NCBI GenBank assembly: GCA_002839445.1
Contig: PGYB01000002.1
Location: 310,001 to 374,000 of the forward strand
DNA from: Candidatus Riflebacteria bacterium HGW-Riflebacteria-1
GTDB taxonomy: Bacteria; Muiribacteriota; Ozemobacteria; Ozemobacterales; Ozemobacteraceae
Direction: 5' to 3'
Length of the DNA: 64,000 nt
The notes beneath the pieces are model-generated. The model was not told the DNA's origin. It ran no database searches and worked only from the letters and a program-made list of their open reading frames with translations. This document shows, in pieces, positions 1 to 8,669 of the stretch (position 1 is the stretch's first letter; every line of letters begins with the position of its first letter). The position numbers and the translations under genes were made by a program.

Positions 1-5
1 GCACT

Positions 6-1304
6 ATGCTCGATTTCGCCATGTGTTCGAAGTCGCCGATAGATATTTTCTACTTCACGCCTGACAATGGCAAGACGCTTTGTGTGTCGGCAGAAGCGGC
101 ATACGGCAAGATCGACAACCTGCAGGAACCGGTATCACTCGCTGACTATGAGGTAGTCGAAGAAATCATTCAGATAAGGCTTGAAGAGCAGGTTCTCGAA
201 TTTGTCAGACCTCTCGAAAAAGGCGTTGCAATCGTTGATACCTTCAGAAGTATCGCTTTGTGCATGCCAGATCTGACTGCCAGCGCAGCACAGGCTCTGG
301 CCGATGACTTTAAGGCCAGAAAGACCTCTGAGGCACCTGGCACAAAGTCAACTGCCCGCTGGTTCGCCTGGTCGAAGATATATCAGTTTCTAGCTCTGCA
401 CACAGAAGCTGAGGCTGAAGCTGCGCGAGAAACTGGCGTCAGAGCCGCCCGCCCGGGCGAGCGCATGCGCGTGATCATTCTTACCTTGAATGGCGAAGAG
501 GGGCGGCTGCGAGCGGTTTTTGACCTGCGTCAGATCAACCCGGTCGTTCAGGGCGATGAAAAAGCGGTTAAGGCTTTCAATTTCTTCATGGGCATGGCCA
601 ATACCATGATCGAAGAGCAGGTGATGGGCGGTGGCAGTCTGTTCAGTCGCTGGCGTACAACTGAAAACCAGAAGCTGATGGTCGTCGGTCCTGATGAGAT
701 TTCTGATCTGATCGAAGGTCTGGCGAGCGAAAACCTGACAGAAGCCACGATAAATCTGCTGCAGCAGGCCGGCGAAAATGGGCAAGGTGTTATTTTTCCG
801 ACGCTGGCGCCGATGATAGATGGCAAGCTGCGCCCGGCCTGGTTTGCCTTTAACCCGGTAACCTACGAAATGATCTCGGTTCTTGACAACGGTGCGCACG
901 GTTCGCTGGTCGAAAAACCAATAACCGAGATCATCAGCGACGCGGCGAAATATTCAGTCGGCTTTCTCATTGGCACCAACGTGTCGCTCTGGTCGATGGT
1001 CACCTACTCAATTGTCTATGATGACCTGCGAAAAGTGGTGAAGGCCGCGAAAAAACTGAGTCTGGCTATTGCCGAGCAGATCAAGGATATCGGTAAGCCT
1101 CTGCATGCCCTGCTGCCCGAAATACCTGATTCATACACAGCTAAGGAAGTCGAGGCTTCAGTCGGCCCGGCCAGCATAAAAGTCGGTTTCGGCAATCTGT
1201 CAGCCGACGGCTTCAAGTTGATGACCAAGCCTTCGATCAGTTTCAACTTTAGCTATCAGTCAGGCTTTGAAGATGCCGTCAAACTCTATTTCAAAGGCAA
1301 CTGA
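6..1304 (+). CDS. Hypothetical protein, 5' end uncertain
   Basis: Open frame of 432 codons that I do not recognise. It has no signal peptide and no clear membrane segment. The C-terminal half contains a stretch around residues 275-305 (PAWFAFNPVTYEMISVLDNG) that reads like a compact alpha/beta fold, and an amphipathic helical part around 340-380. The reading frame is open to the left edge of the window, so the first ATG may be internal and the gene may be longer. It ends 20 bases before a strong hairpin terminator, so it is probably the last gene of its unit. Confidence 0.7.
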   Translation: MLDFAMCSKSPIDIFYFTPDNGKTLCVSAEAAYGKIDNLQEPVSLADYEVVEEIIQIRLEEQVLEFVRPLEKGVAIVDTFRSIALCMPDLTASAAQALADDFKARKTSEAPGTKSTARWFAWSKIYQFLALHTEAEAEAARETGVRAARPGERMRVIILTLNGEEGRLRAVFDLRQINPVVQGDEKAVKAFNFFMGMANTMIEEQVMGGGSLFSRWRTTENQKLMVVGPDEISDLIEGLASENLTEATINLLQQAGENGQGVIFPTLAPMIDGKLRPAWFAFNPVTYEMISVLDNGAHGSLVEKPITEIISDAAKYSVGFLIGTNVSLWSMVTYSIVYDDLRKVVKAAKKLSLAIAEQIKDIGKPLHALLPEIPDSYTAKEVEASVGPASIKVGFGNLSADGFKLMTKPSISFNFSYQSGFEDAVKLYFKGN

Positions 1305-1323
1305 CCACTGCAGAAGCACGAGC

Positions 1324-1359
1324 AAGACCGGCGGCACACAGAGGTATGCCGCCGGTCTT
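1324..1359 (+). terminator. Intrinsic terminator after the first gene
   Basis: A perfect 13-base stem (arm AAGACCGGCGGCA, other arm TGCCGCCGGTCTT) closes a short loop. The T tract after it is short and broken (TCATTT), so termination may be partial. It lies 20 bases after the stop codon at 1304. Confidence 0.75.
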
Positions 1360-1363
1360 TCAT

Positions 1364-1393
1364 TTGAAAAAATAGCGGGTATTGATGTAATAT
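1364..1393 (+). promoter_or_regulatory. Candidate sigma-70 promoter for the secreted protein at 1422
   Basis: TTGAAA at 1364-1369 and TAATAT at 1388-1393 are separated by 18 bases, and the gene starts 29 bases downstream. It is read by eye only. Confidence 0.4.
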
Positions 1394-1421
1394 CATGACA
1401 GATAACGGCGAGGAGGCTTTT

Positions 1422-2063
1422 ATGAGATTGAAACAACTGTGTTTTTTTCTGTTGGTAATGCTTGCTGTCTGCAGCGCCGGTCAGGCCGAAAACGCCTCTT
1501 TGCTGCCGGCTGACGCGGTGAACGTAAAGACGCAGACGGCGTCAGCGAACGATACAATGGTAATAATCGAGCAGACTGGTTTTGTGCCATATAAGGGGCA
1601 TAGCGGCAGCGATGCCAGCAACGCTTTTGAAACCGGCGAAGACGGCACCGAGTATGGCAACAACGAATATACCAGGGTAAGCCTGCGGCTGATGCAATAC
1701 AAGTCTGCGTTTAAAGCCGCATTTGACCAGATGCTGCAGATTGCGCATCCTTCGCTGGCACTGCAACAGGAAGAAGAAAGCGCCAAATCCGGCGGCACAC
1801 CGCACGGCGATATGCTGTTGGCGCGTTCGGTAAATCGCCTGCCGCTCTCTGACGGCGAAATGTTGCTGATAACCGATGTTATCAAGTGCGTTGACGCGCA
1901 GTATCCCAATTACGCGCTGACAACCTGGCAGTCTTACGCGGTAATCGGTTCAAGCATTATTAAGCTTTCAGGCTTCTATAACAGCACTGATGCCAAACTT
2001 GCCCGCCGCATTCACACCGAAACCATTGCCAATATCAAAAAAAGCGCGCCGCTGGCTGAGTAA
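1422..2063 (+). CDS. Hypothetical secreted protein
   Basis: The 213-residue product begins with a classical Sec signal peptide (positively charged MRLK, a hydrophobic core, then CSAGQA as a likely cleavage region near residue 22). The rest is hydrophilic and contains no motif I know. The ATG at 1422 is chosen over an ATG 27 bases upstream because GAGGAGG sits five bases before it and the signal peptide starts there. It is a single gene between a terminator and a convergent neighbour. It is most likely periplasmic or exported; function unknown. Confidence 0.75.
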   Translation: MRLKQLCFFLLVMLAVCSAGQAENASLLPADAVNVKTQTASANDTMVIIEQTGFVPYKGHSGSDASNAFETGEDGTEYGNNEYTRVSLRLMQYKSAFKAAFDQMLQIAHPSLALQQEEESAKSGGTPHGDMLLARSVNRLPLSDGEMLLITDVIKCVDAQYPNYALTTWQSYAVIGSSIIKLSGFYNSTDAKLARRIHTETIANIKKSAPLAE

Positions 2064-2117
2064 TATGATCCTTCACATCTGACTGAGTCGGACTGAATCA
2101 GCTTGGATCAAACTGGA

Positions 2118-2942
2118 TCAACTTTCTGTTGGGCCCCACAGGTGGCCCTGCAGCCAGATCAGCGCGTTGATGCAATCACCTGCTTGTGGCAGACTGTTTT
2201 TGCCCAGCGTTTTGCCGGTCAGCAGCAGGTCGATCTCGATTTCTTCCCCGCTGGAAGTTCTGGCAATAAGCGTTCTGAGCAGCCAGAATTTCTGTTCCGG
2301 CATGGCAAAATCATACTCTTTAACATCTCTGACCAGTCCGCTGATCTCGTAATGATCGGCGCCGAGTTCTTCGCGCTGGTAAATCGCCTCCATGAAGCCG
2401 TCGGGGCCGGGCATGACGCTTTCAAGATGGTAGGCAAAACCGCGCAGAATAAAATGGTAAAGCGCTTCTTTTTGGTAAATAGTGCGATTCGCCAGGTAAT
2501 GGGCGTCGTAAAAAGTCATGTTCAATTCTTCGTCGCCGCCAATATAGGCAAACAGCTGGGCTTCGAGGCGGTTGGCGTAAAGCCTGGTTTCAAGCAGACG
2601 ACAACGATGTTTGACGCCATCACCAATAAAAGGGAAAACCGCGATTAAAGAATTGCATTGCCCCTGCTGGTCACTGCGAATGACGCTGGTCAGCCCGCAG
2701 CGCGGCGACGGCCATTGCAGCAGGTGCCCTGCTGGTTCGCCGGCGGCCAGTGGTTGTGCCAGTTCAGGGTGCAGCGAGGAGCAGGTGACCGCAAGCTGAC
2801 TGCTGGTGATGATGCTGGTCATCGAGCCAAACAGCTCTTCGGTGTCTTTGTAAAACAGTTCGAGCTGGTCGAGATGCCCCGGCGAAGCGTCTTCGCTCAG
2901 TTCGGTGATTAAATCATCAAACAAAAATAGCTTGTCGTTCAT
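2118..2942 (-). CDS. Hypothetical cytoplasmic protein
   Basis: The 274-residue product has no signal peptide or membrane segment. It is acidic at the N-terminus and ends with a conserved-looking block around residues 215-272 (EYDFAMPEQKFWLLRTLI and later GDCINALIWLQGHL) that suggests a compact all-beta C-terminal domain. I do not recognise the family. The ATG at 2942 is taken as start; a TTG two codons upstream is possible. No strong Shine-Dalgarno is visible. It lies downstream of the aldo/keto reductase on the same strand, with a dispersed repeat in between. Confidence 0.65.
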   Translation of the reverse strand: MNDKLFLFDDLITELSEDASPGHLDQLELFYKDTEELFGSMTSIITSSQLAVTCSSLHPELAQPLAAGEPAGHLLQWPSPRCGLTSVIRSDQQGQCNSLIAVFPFIGDGVKHRCRLLETRLYANRLEAQLFAYIGGDEELNMTFYDAHYLANRTIYQKEALYHFILRGFAYHLESVMPGPDGFMEAIYQREELGADHYEISGLVRDVKEYDFAMPEQKFWLLRTLIARTSSGEEIEIDLLLTGKTLGKNSLPQAGDCINALIWLQGHLWGPTES

Positions 2943-2956
2943 TTGCAATTTGTTTC

Positions 2957-3120
2957 TTTCGTGTTCGCACCTGGGCGCGCCGATCCGGGGAGCACTTCGG
3001 GATAGGCTGCACTAACGGCTGAAGTCATAAGAGCAGCCAAATCCTCGGGCACCCTGGCACTAGCGCATCCTGCGCTTCGTAATCGTTGCTGCTGGCAATT
3101 ACAAAAAGCGACTCTGGCTT
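2957..3120. repeat. Structured dispersed intergenic repeat, copy A
   Basis: This stretch matches 16306-16537 along most of its length. The shared blocks include CACCTGGGCGCGCCGA, CTTCGGGATAGGCTGC, GCAGCCAAATCCTCGGG, GCGCATCCTGCGC and GCAATTACAAA. Copy A lacks about 65 bases that copy B has in its centre. GGCTGC and GCAGCC can pair to form a hairpin, and a TTCGTAATCG tract lies near one end. A short frame on the minus strand across it shares peptide AAYPE-LPGSARPGA with copy B, which is a by-product of DNA similarity rather than evidence for a gene. Confidence 0.8.
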
Positions 3121-3158
3121 CCAGTCCTTTGCTGTGCAGGAGTTTATTGTTAACAATA

Positions 3159-4319
3159 TTACATTTCAAAAACGGCATTTACAGAGTCGAGTTCTTTCAT
3201 GATGCTGATCTGCTGCGGGCAGTGCGTTTCGCATCTGCCGCATTTGACGCAGTTGCTGGCGCGCGCCGCTTCAGCAACCTGCATGCCATACTGAAATTTA
3301 ATTGTGCTCCGAAAGCTTTCGTCGACCAGATAGTAGCTGTTATACATCTGAAAATTCTTTGGAATATCAACGCCGGAAGGGCAGGGCATGCAGTAAGCAC
3401 AGCTGGTGCAGGGAACCTTGATGCGCTCTTTAAATGCCGCCTGGACCTTGAGCATGACTTCTTTCTCGGCCTCTGAAAAAGCCTGCGCTTTGGCTTGAGC
3501 TGCAACGCGCAGGTTCTCTTCGACATGTTCCATGGCGCTCATGCCGCTTAAAACAACAGAAATGCGCGGGTCGTTGAACAGCCAGCGCAGTGCCCACTCA
3601 ACCGGCGAGCGCTTGAAGCCCGATGTCACAAAAGCGCTGCTGACGTTTGCGGGCAGGTTGCGCGCCAGTGAACCGCCGCGTATTGGTTCCATGACCACGA
3701 TGCCGAGCCCGCGTTCATAGGCGTAAGCCAGACCCGCTTCGCCGGCCTGGTAATTTGTGTCGAGATAATTATACTGAATCTGGCAGAACGACCAGTTGTA
3801 GGCGTCGACAACCTTTTTAAACGTTGGCAGATCGTCATGAAACGAGAAGCCGGCGTGTCTGATGCGCCCGTCTTTAAGAGCCGCGTCGAGAAAGCCGAAA
3901 AGATCGTGACTGGTCAGGTTTTTCCAGAAAGCCTGGTTAATCGCGTGCACCAGATAAAAGTCAATGTGGTCGGTGTCGAGCCGCTTTAACTGGTCGTTAA
4001 GATACTTGTCCATGTCGGCGCGGCAGGTAATCAGCCAGCTGGGTAGCTTGGTCGCCAGCTGCACCCGGGTGCGATAACCGTCTTTCAGCGCCTGCGCAAC
4101 AAATGGCTCGCTTTCGCCGCCTTTGTCAAAACCGGTTCCGTGATAGGGATACGCGGTATCGACATAGTTGACGCCATTATCAATGGCATGCCGCAGCATT
4201 TTTGTCGCTTCCGGAATATCAATATGGTTGGCAACGCCATCAATAACCGGCAGTCGCATGCAGCCAAAGCCAAGCTGAGAACCCTCTACGCCGGTTTTGC
4301 CAATATTTCTGAATATCAT
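3159..4319 (-). CDS. Aldo/keto reductase with C-terminal 4Fe-4S motif region
   Basis: The 386-residue product has an aldo/keto reductase (beta/alpha)8 barrel with the usual catalytic set visible: D54, Y57 or Y59, K91 and H125. After residue 305 comes a ferredoxin-like tail with two cysteine clusters, CTSCAYCMPCPSGVDIP and CVKCGRCETHCPQ, enough for two 4Fe-4S clusters. This architecture is known in a subfamily of oxidoreductases of anaerobes. The substrate is not predictable; NAD(P)H-dependent reduction of an aldehyde or ketone with electron transfer through the clusters is likely. It is probably transcribed alone. Confidence 0.9.
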   Translation of the reverse strand: MIFRNIGKTGVEGSQLGFGCMRLPVIDGVANHIDIPEATKMLRHAIDNGVNYVDTAYPYHGTGFDKGGESEPFVAQALKDGYRTRVQLATKLPSWLITCRADMDKYLNDQLKRLDTDHIDFYLVHAINQAFWKNLTSHDLFGFLDAALKDGRIRHAGFSFHDDLPTFKKVVDAYNWSFCQIQYNYLDTNYQAGEAGLAYAYERGLGIVVMEPIRGGSLARNLPANVSSAFVTSGFKRSPVEWALRWLFNDPRISVVLSGMSAMEHVEENLRVAAQAKAQAFSEAEKEVMLKVQAAFKERIKVPCTSCAYCMPCPSGVDIPKNFQMYNSYYLVDESFRSTIKFQYGMQVAEAARASNCVKCGRCETHCPQQISIMKELDSVNAVFEM

Positions 4320-4373
4320 GTTATTTTCCTTGCTGTTGCCTGACAGGCATGTGTTTAGACGTGATCGCCAGTT

Positions 4374-5573
4374 TTACTTTGCGGTGCCAATAATGTGTTG
4401 CAGTGGAAAATGCAGACGCAGTCGCCACGAGCGTTCTGAGTGCGTGGCACCGCTGAACTCGCGATAATGCAGGTTTTTGAACGCCGGCGCCTTTTTTGCA
4501 ATTTCGGCAGCAAGCTTTCTCGAATAGGTTATTGCCTCATCGCCTTCACGCGTGCCCATGTCAACCCATATCTTGCCAGGGTAACCGGCGATATCATGCT
4601 TGACCAGCCAGTCAATGATGGCGCCGTCGGCCCACCATATCGAAGGTGACATGGCAATGATGCCGCCGAATACCTGTGGATACCTGACGCCGGCGTAAAG
4701 AGAAATCAGTCCGCCAAGTGACGAACCGCCGATAAAGGTGCTGTTGCGCTCGGGAAGCGTGCGAAACTGCTCGTCAATAAGAGGTTTGACTTCTTCAATT
4801 ACAAATTTTACATATTTTTCGCCATTGCCGCCGTTGTGCTTAGGGTCGACAAAAGGCGTATACTCGCTCATGCGGTCTGCAGTATTGGCAATACCTACAA
4901 CAATGGCTTCTTTGAGTTTGCCGGAGTTGCTGCCGGCGATGTATTCTGTCATTACTTCGTCAACGCCCCATTCAATACCGCCAAATGCGGTGTTCGCGTC
5001 AAAAAGGTTCTGCCCGTCATGCATGTAAATAACCGGATAGCGCAGGGTCTTGTTGCGTGGGTATGAGGGCGGCAACCAGATGATCAAATCGCGCGCCGGC
5101 TCAAGATACTGCGATTTTACCGCGCGGCGGATCGAATACCAGCCGGTAATAACCGGCTTGGTTGCCGGATTTGCAACCTGGTCGGCCCAGGCTTCGACGG
5201 TGATGCGCTTGTTGAATGGTGTTCCTGCCGCGACGCGCTGTTTGCGATTGGGAACCTCGTGACCCTGCGCTGTTTTTTCGACATTGCTGAAACTGCCGCG
5301 GGTAAACTTGAATTCAATATCGAAACCAACCGGCATTTCAGCACTGAACTCGAACAGGTTAGGCCCGATCTCTTTGAGCTTGCCGCCTTTACCGTTCCAG
5401 TTGCCGAGAAAGTCATGGTTTCCCGTAATAAAAATCTCCGCGTTATCCGGTGTTGTCGGTGGTACACTGACAACCAGAGTGAAATTCTTTGCCATCGCAG
5501 TTGCCGTCAGCAGCGTCAGTGCGCACAGCATTGCTGTAATTCTGAGTATCTTATAAATGTTGGGTTGTCGCAT
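4374..5573 (-). CDS. Secreted esterase with N-terminal starch-binding-like domain
   Basis: The product has a signal peptide (residues 1-28), then a CBM20-like beta-sandwich (about 30-115, with ITGNHDFLGNWN) and an alpha/beta-hydrolase of the esterase D / IroE type (about 145-399). The nucleophile is S285 in GGSSLGG, and the acid and base are likely in DMGTREGD and ATHSERSW. The start at 5573 has AGGTGG just upstream and begins the signal peptide; the longer frame to 5600 is rejected. It probably cleaves an ester on a glycan or siderophore outside the cytoplasm. The substrate is unknown. Confidence 0.88.
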   Translation of the reverse strand: MRQPNIYKILRITAMLCALTLLTATAMAKNFTLVVSVPPTTPDNAEIFITGNHDFLGNWNGKGGKLKEIGPNLFEFSAEMPVGFDIEFKFTRGSFSNVEKTAQGHEVPNRKQRVAAGTPFNKRITVEAWADQVANPATKPVITGWYSIRRAVKSQYLEPARDLIIWLPPSYPRNKTLRYPVIYMHDGQNLFDANTAFGGIEWGVDEVMTEYIAGSNSGKLKEAIVVGIANTADRMSEYTPFVDPKHNGGNGEKYVKFVIEEVKPLIDEQFRTLPERNSTFIGGSSLGGLISLYAGVRYPQVFGGIIAMSPSIWWADGAIIDWLVKHDIAGYPGKIWVDMGTREGDEAITYSRKLAAEIAKKAPAFKNLHYREFSGATHSERSWRLRLHFPLQHIIGTAK

Positions 5574-5771
5574 TATGCCCACCTCGCAATATTTTTCCAC
5601 GCCGCAGCGCGTCAGTTATTCTACCTCGAACCGACCCCGTTTGACCACAAGACTGATTTGCGAAAAACAGGTGTCTGAAAGAAGACTCTCAATAGAACAA
5701 TACAGAAAACTTTTTCGCTCAAAAATGGTATGTACTACGGGAAAGAAAAATCTGGCAGAGGGAGAACCGTG

Positions 5772-8021
5772 ATGAAGCGTTACAAGATTATGCTGATTAT
5801 TGTGGCGCTGTCTCTTTTAACAGGGATTACTATAGTTTCAGCTGGCGCTGCGAACCCTTTTTCAGAAAAAAATCCTCTTGACCTCTCGCAAGCGGCCACA
5901 ACCGCCGAAAAAACCGGTGCTAAGACCAGCGCTGATAAACAGGCCAGAATTAAAGCAGGCGATGGTGTTGACAGGCCTTGCACGCTGGCTGTAATGGCCG
6001 ATCTGCACGCCAAACCGGCCAGCCTGCCCATGCTGCGTAAAGCCATTTCCCGCGTGAACGCGCTCAAAGATATTTATGCTCTCGCAGTCGTCGGCGACCT
6101 GTGCAGCAAACTCGGCACCCCGGCTGAATACGATGTGCTGCGCCGTGGCTTGCAAAATGCCGAAGTGCCTGTTTACCCGGTGCCCGGCAACCACGACATC
6201 CTCTACAAAGATAACCTGGTCAATGGCGAAAAAAAACGTGGCACACCAGCTGAGAAAAAGCATAAACAGGACGTTTTCAAAAAGACCTTCAATCTCAAAT
6301 CGCTCTATTACGCAAAAAAGGCGGGCGGACACCTGCTGGTTTTTCTGCCTAACGATACCTTGCAGGGCATTCCATGCGTTCTGCCCTCTGACGATGCTTT
6401 TGAATTCTTGCGCAAAACGCTGCGGGAAAACCGCGACATGCCAACGATCATCTTCTGCCATGCCCCGCTGACCGGCAGTTATGGCGACAAAAAGACCATG
6501 CCGCCAATACAGGCCAACGTCCAGCCCGCCAGAAAAATTCAGAAGATTCTCAGGGAAAACCCGCAGGTATACCTCTGGTTTTCTGGCCACCTGCACATTA
6601 CCCCTTCCCAGAAATATTTCAACTTTGCCGGAAACAAGGTCGGCGGAGTTACGGTTATTCACGTGCCGCCTTCGCAGATTCATAACTCATGGGTGCAGAC
6701 CGTCAGACTTTCTCCCAAAGGAGCTACTGTCAGAACTCTTGATGTAAAGTCGGGCAAATACCTGAAAAAGCACACCAGAGTGTTCAGGCCGGTTGTAAAA
6801 GGCACTTCGGCTGACAAGAAAAATGATGATGACAAGAATAAAGATGACAGCAAAAATCCGGCCGAAAGCAAAGGTCTGAAAAAAGCCCGCGTAGTTGTTG
6901 TTAACGCTCACGCCGGTGGCAATCGCAACCGGTCGGGGTTCGGCGACTGGCTGGCCGACCAGGAACCAGACATCGCTCTGGTCAGCGAATCTGTTGATAT
7001 GCGTCAGCATATGCGCCAGGCTGGCAGAGTATACGATGCCGGTTCCGAAACCCGTGGCCGCCGCGAAGTTACCGTTGTTGTGCGTGATGGTCTGCCGGTG
7101 CCGGCACATGATTATGGAAAAATCTCACCCGATCTCGGCATTGGCATAGCGCATGACCGCTGGTGGGCACGAGTGCAGACGCGTGTCGCCGGTATTAAAG
7201 CGCGGGTATACTCATTGCACCTCAATGCGGTTATTCAACAGAGCACCGGTGAGCCCAGAGCCGTCGATCGCTGGAACGTTACCCGCGAGGGTCTTGTCGA
7301 ACTTGAAAAACAGTGGCGCAAGGACATCAAAGATGGTTGGGCCGTTATTATTGGTGGCGATCTCAACTGGAACAATTCGCGAAAAAATGCCAACTCGCAC
7401 CAAATGGCGCCAGGCCGCATTTTCAAAAGACTCGGCCTGACTTATGTCAATAATGAACTGATGTGGCTGGCTTGGACACCAGAAACCCACAAGTCGGTCA
7501 AACGCTTCTCGATTCCTCCGACAAGCATTCCCGGCCTTTTTGCCGGCGAGCATCCGGCGTTGCGCATTGATCTCCAGGCGCGTAAACAGGCTGATGACCA
7601 TGATTCTGACCCCGAAGAGTCAGAACACAATACTTCAGATGAAGAGTCCGCAGATGAAGAAGAGTCTGCCGCGCCTGGCGATACAGATGATTCCGCTGAC
7701 TACGAAAATCCTGAAGACGCTGAAGAAGCCGATGCTGTCGCTGGAGCAGATTCAGAGGACTCGTCAGATGCAGACGATACAATTGTAGCCGAAGAACCGG
7801 CCAGCAGCGAAGAAGCAGAAAATGGTGAAGATATCGAAGAATCGGCCGCTGGTGAATCAGAAGACGCAGACGAAGCAGACAAAAATTCACCAGGGCAGCA
7901 GATTACAAACGAACAAGAAACCATCAGAGATATGCAGGCTATTGTCGAAAGGCTGATAGAAGTCCTGGGTCAGCTGATAAAAGGCCTCTGGGCCGGCATC
8001 GTAAAAATCCTGCCGATATAA
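5772..8021 (+). CDS. Secreted two-domain phosphoesterase (metallophosphatase plus EEP fold) with acidic tail
   Basis: After a signal peptide (about residues 1-27) there is a calcineurin-like metallophosphoesterase domain (about 75-320) with its motifs in order: ADLHAK, VVGDLC, GNHD, FCHAPL and SGHLH. A lysine-rich linker leads to an endonuclease/exonuclease/phosphatase fold (about 375-600) with VNAHAG, VSES, YSLHLN, GGDLNWN and GEHPAL. A tail of roughly 100 residues made mostly of D, E and S follows, and then a C-terminal amphipathic or hydrophobic helix that could anchor the protein. The ATG at 5772 is preferred because GGAG lies upstream and the signal peptide begins there. Extracytoplasmic hydrolysis of phosphate esters or nucleic acids is likely. 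Confidence 0.85.
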   Translation: MKRYKIMLIIVALSLLTGITIVSAGAANPFSEKNPLDLSQAATTAEKTGAKTSADKQARIKAGDGVDRPCTLAVMADLHAKPASLPMLRKAISRVNALKDIYALAVVGDLCSKLGTPAEYDVLRRGLQNAEVPVYPVPGNHDILYKDNLVNGEKKRGTPAEKKHKQDVFKKTFNLKSLYYAKKAGGHLLVFLPNDTLQGIPCVLPSDDAFEFLRKTLRENRDMPTIIFCHAPLTGSYGDKKTMPPIQANVQPARKIQKILRENPQVYLWFSGHLHITPSQKYFNFAGNKVGGVTVIHVPPSQIHNSWVQTVRLSPKGATVRTLDVKSGKYLKKHTRVFRPVVKGTSADKKNDDDKNKDDSKNPAESKGLKKARVVVVNAHAGGNRNRSGFGDWLADQEPDIALVSESVDMRQHMRQAGRVYDAGSETRGRREVTVVVRDGLPVPAHDYGKISPDLGIGIAHDRWWARVQTRVAGIKARVYSLHLNAVIQQSTGEPRAVDRWNVTREGLVELEKQWRKDIKDGWAVIIGGDLNWNNSRKNANSHQMAPGRIFKRLGLTYVNNELMWLAWTPETHKSVKRFSIPPTSIPGLFAGEHPALRIDLQARKQADDHDSDPEESEHNTSDEESADEEESAAPGDTDDSADYENPEDAEEADAVAGADSEDSSDADDTIVAEEPASSEEAENGEDIEESAAGESEDADEADKNSPGQQITNEQETIRDMQAIVERLIEVLGQLIKGLWAGIVKILPI

Positions 8022-8066
8022 CGTTATTGCGGCAGAATGCCTTAAAGAGCCTGTTTCAACGACATA

Positions 8067-8103
8067 AACAGCTGCTGGTAGATTTATTCTGCCAGCAGCT
8101 GTT
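8067..8103 (-). terminator. Hairpin at the convergent gene ends
   Basis: A perfect 12-base stem (AACAGCTGCTGG with CCAGCAGCTGTT) with a 13-base loop includes the stop codon of the macrodomain gene. Only a short T stretch follows on the minus strand and none on the plus strand, so it is a weak terminator or an mRNA 3'-end protector. Confidence 0.5.
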
Positions 8104-8593
8104 CATAAAGGCGTAAGGCTGATTCTGAAAAACAGCAGAAAATGACTTCTTTAAGTGACGAGTTGCTGGCGATGAAAGCACGCACGGTGTTGACTGCAAT
8201 TTCTGCGGCAGCTTTCTGTGGATAACCGTAAACGCCAGTGCTGATACCAGAAAACGCTATGGAAGTCAGGCCATGCGCAACCGCCTGTTCGAGGCTGCGC
8301 CGGTAGCATGCAGCCAGCAGTGCTGCTTCATTGCTGTTTCCGCCATGCCAGACCGGTCCAACCGTGTGGATAACATGTCTGGCCTTCAGTCGATAACCTC
8401 TGGTGATTTTCGCATCGCCTGTCTGGCAGCCGTTTAGCTCGCGGCACTCCTGCAAAAGTTCAGGGCCGGCCGCGCGATGTATGGCGCCGTCAACACCGCC
8501 GCCGCCGAGAAGCGTTGAGTTAGCGGCGTTAACTATGGCGTCGGTTGCCAGCGTGGTGATATCGCAGCACACGGCATGCACTTTTGCGTTCAT
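8084..8593 (-). CDS. ymdB: Macrodomain protein, probable O-acetyl-ADP-ribose deacetylase
   Basis: A single macrodomain of 169 residues, the usual length for free-standing MacroD/YmdB enzymes. The ADP-ribose-binding motifs are visible: [15 protein letters not shown], the glycine run [14 protein letters not shown], and [11 protein letters not shown]. These proteins hydrolyse O-acetyl-ADP-ribose or remove ADP-ribose from acidic residues in the cytoplasm. The gene is convergent with the phosphoesterase gene and has no obvious partner. The symbol follows the Escherichia coli homologue and is by family resemblance. Confidence 0.9.
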   Translation of the reverse strand: MNAKVHAVCCDITTLATDAIVNAANSTLLGGGGVDGAIHRAAGPELLQECRELNGCQTGDAKITRGYRLKARHVIHTVGPVWHGGNSNEAALLAACYRRSLEQAVAHGLTSIAFSGISTGVYGYPQKAAAEIAVNTVRAFIASNSSLKEVIFCCFSESALRLYEQLLAE

Positions 8594-8669
8594 GGCAGTA
8601 TTTTCTAGTTGGATTTAAGATTATGTATCGGCAATTCTAACAGTAACAGGCCGCAAGAAACTATCCGAA

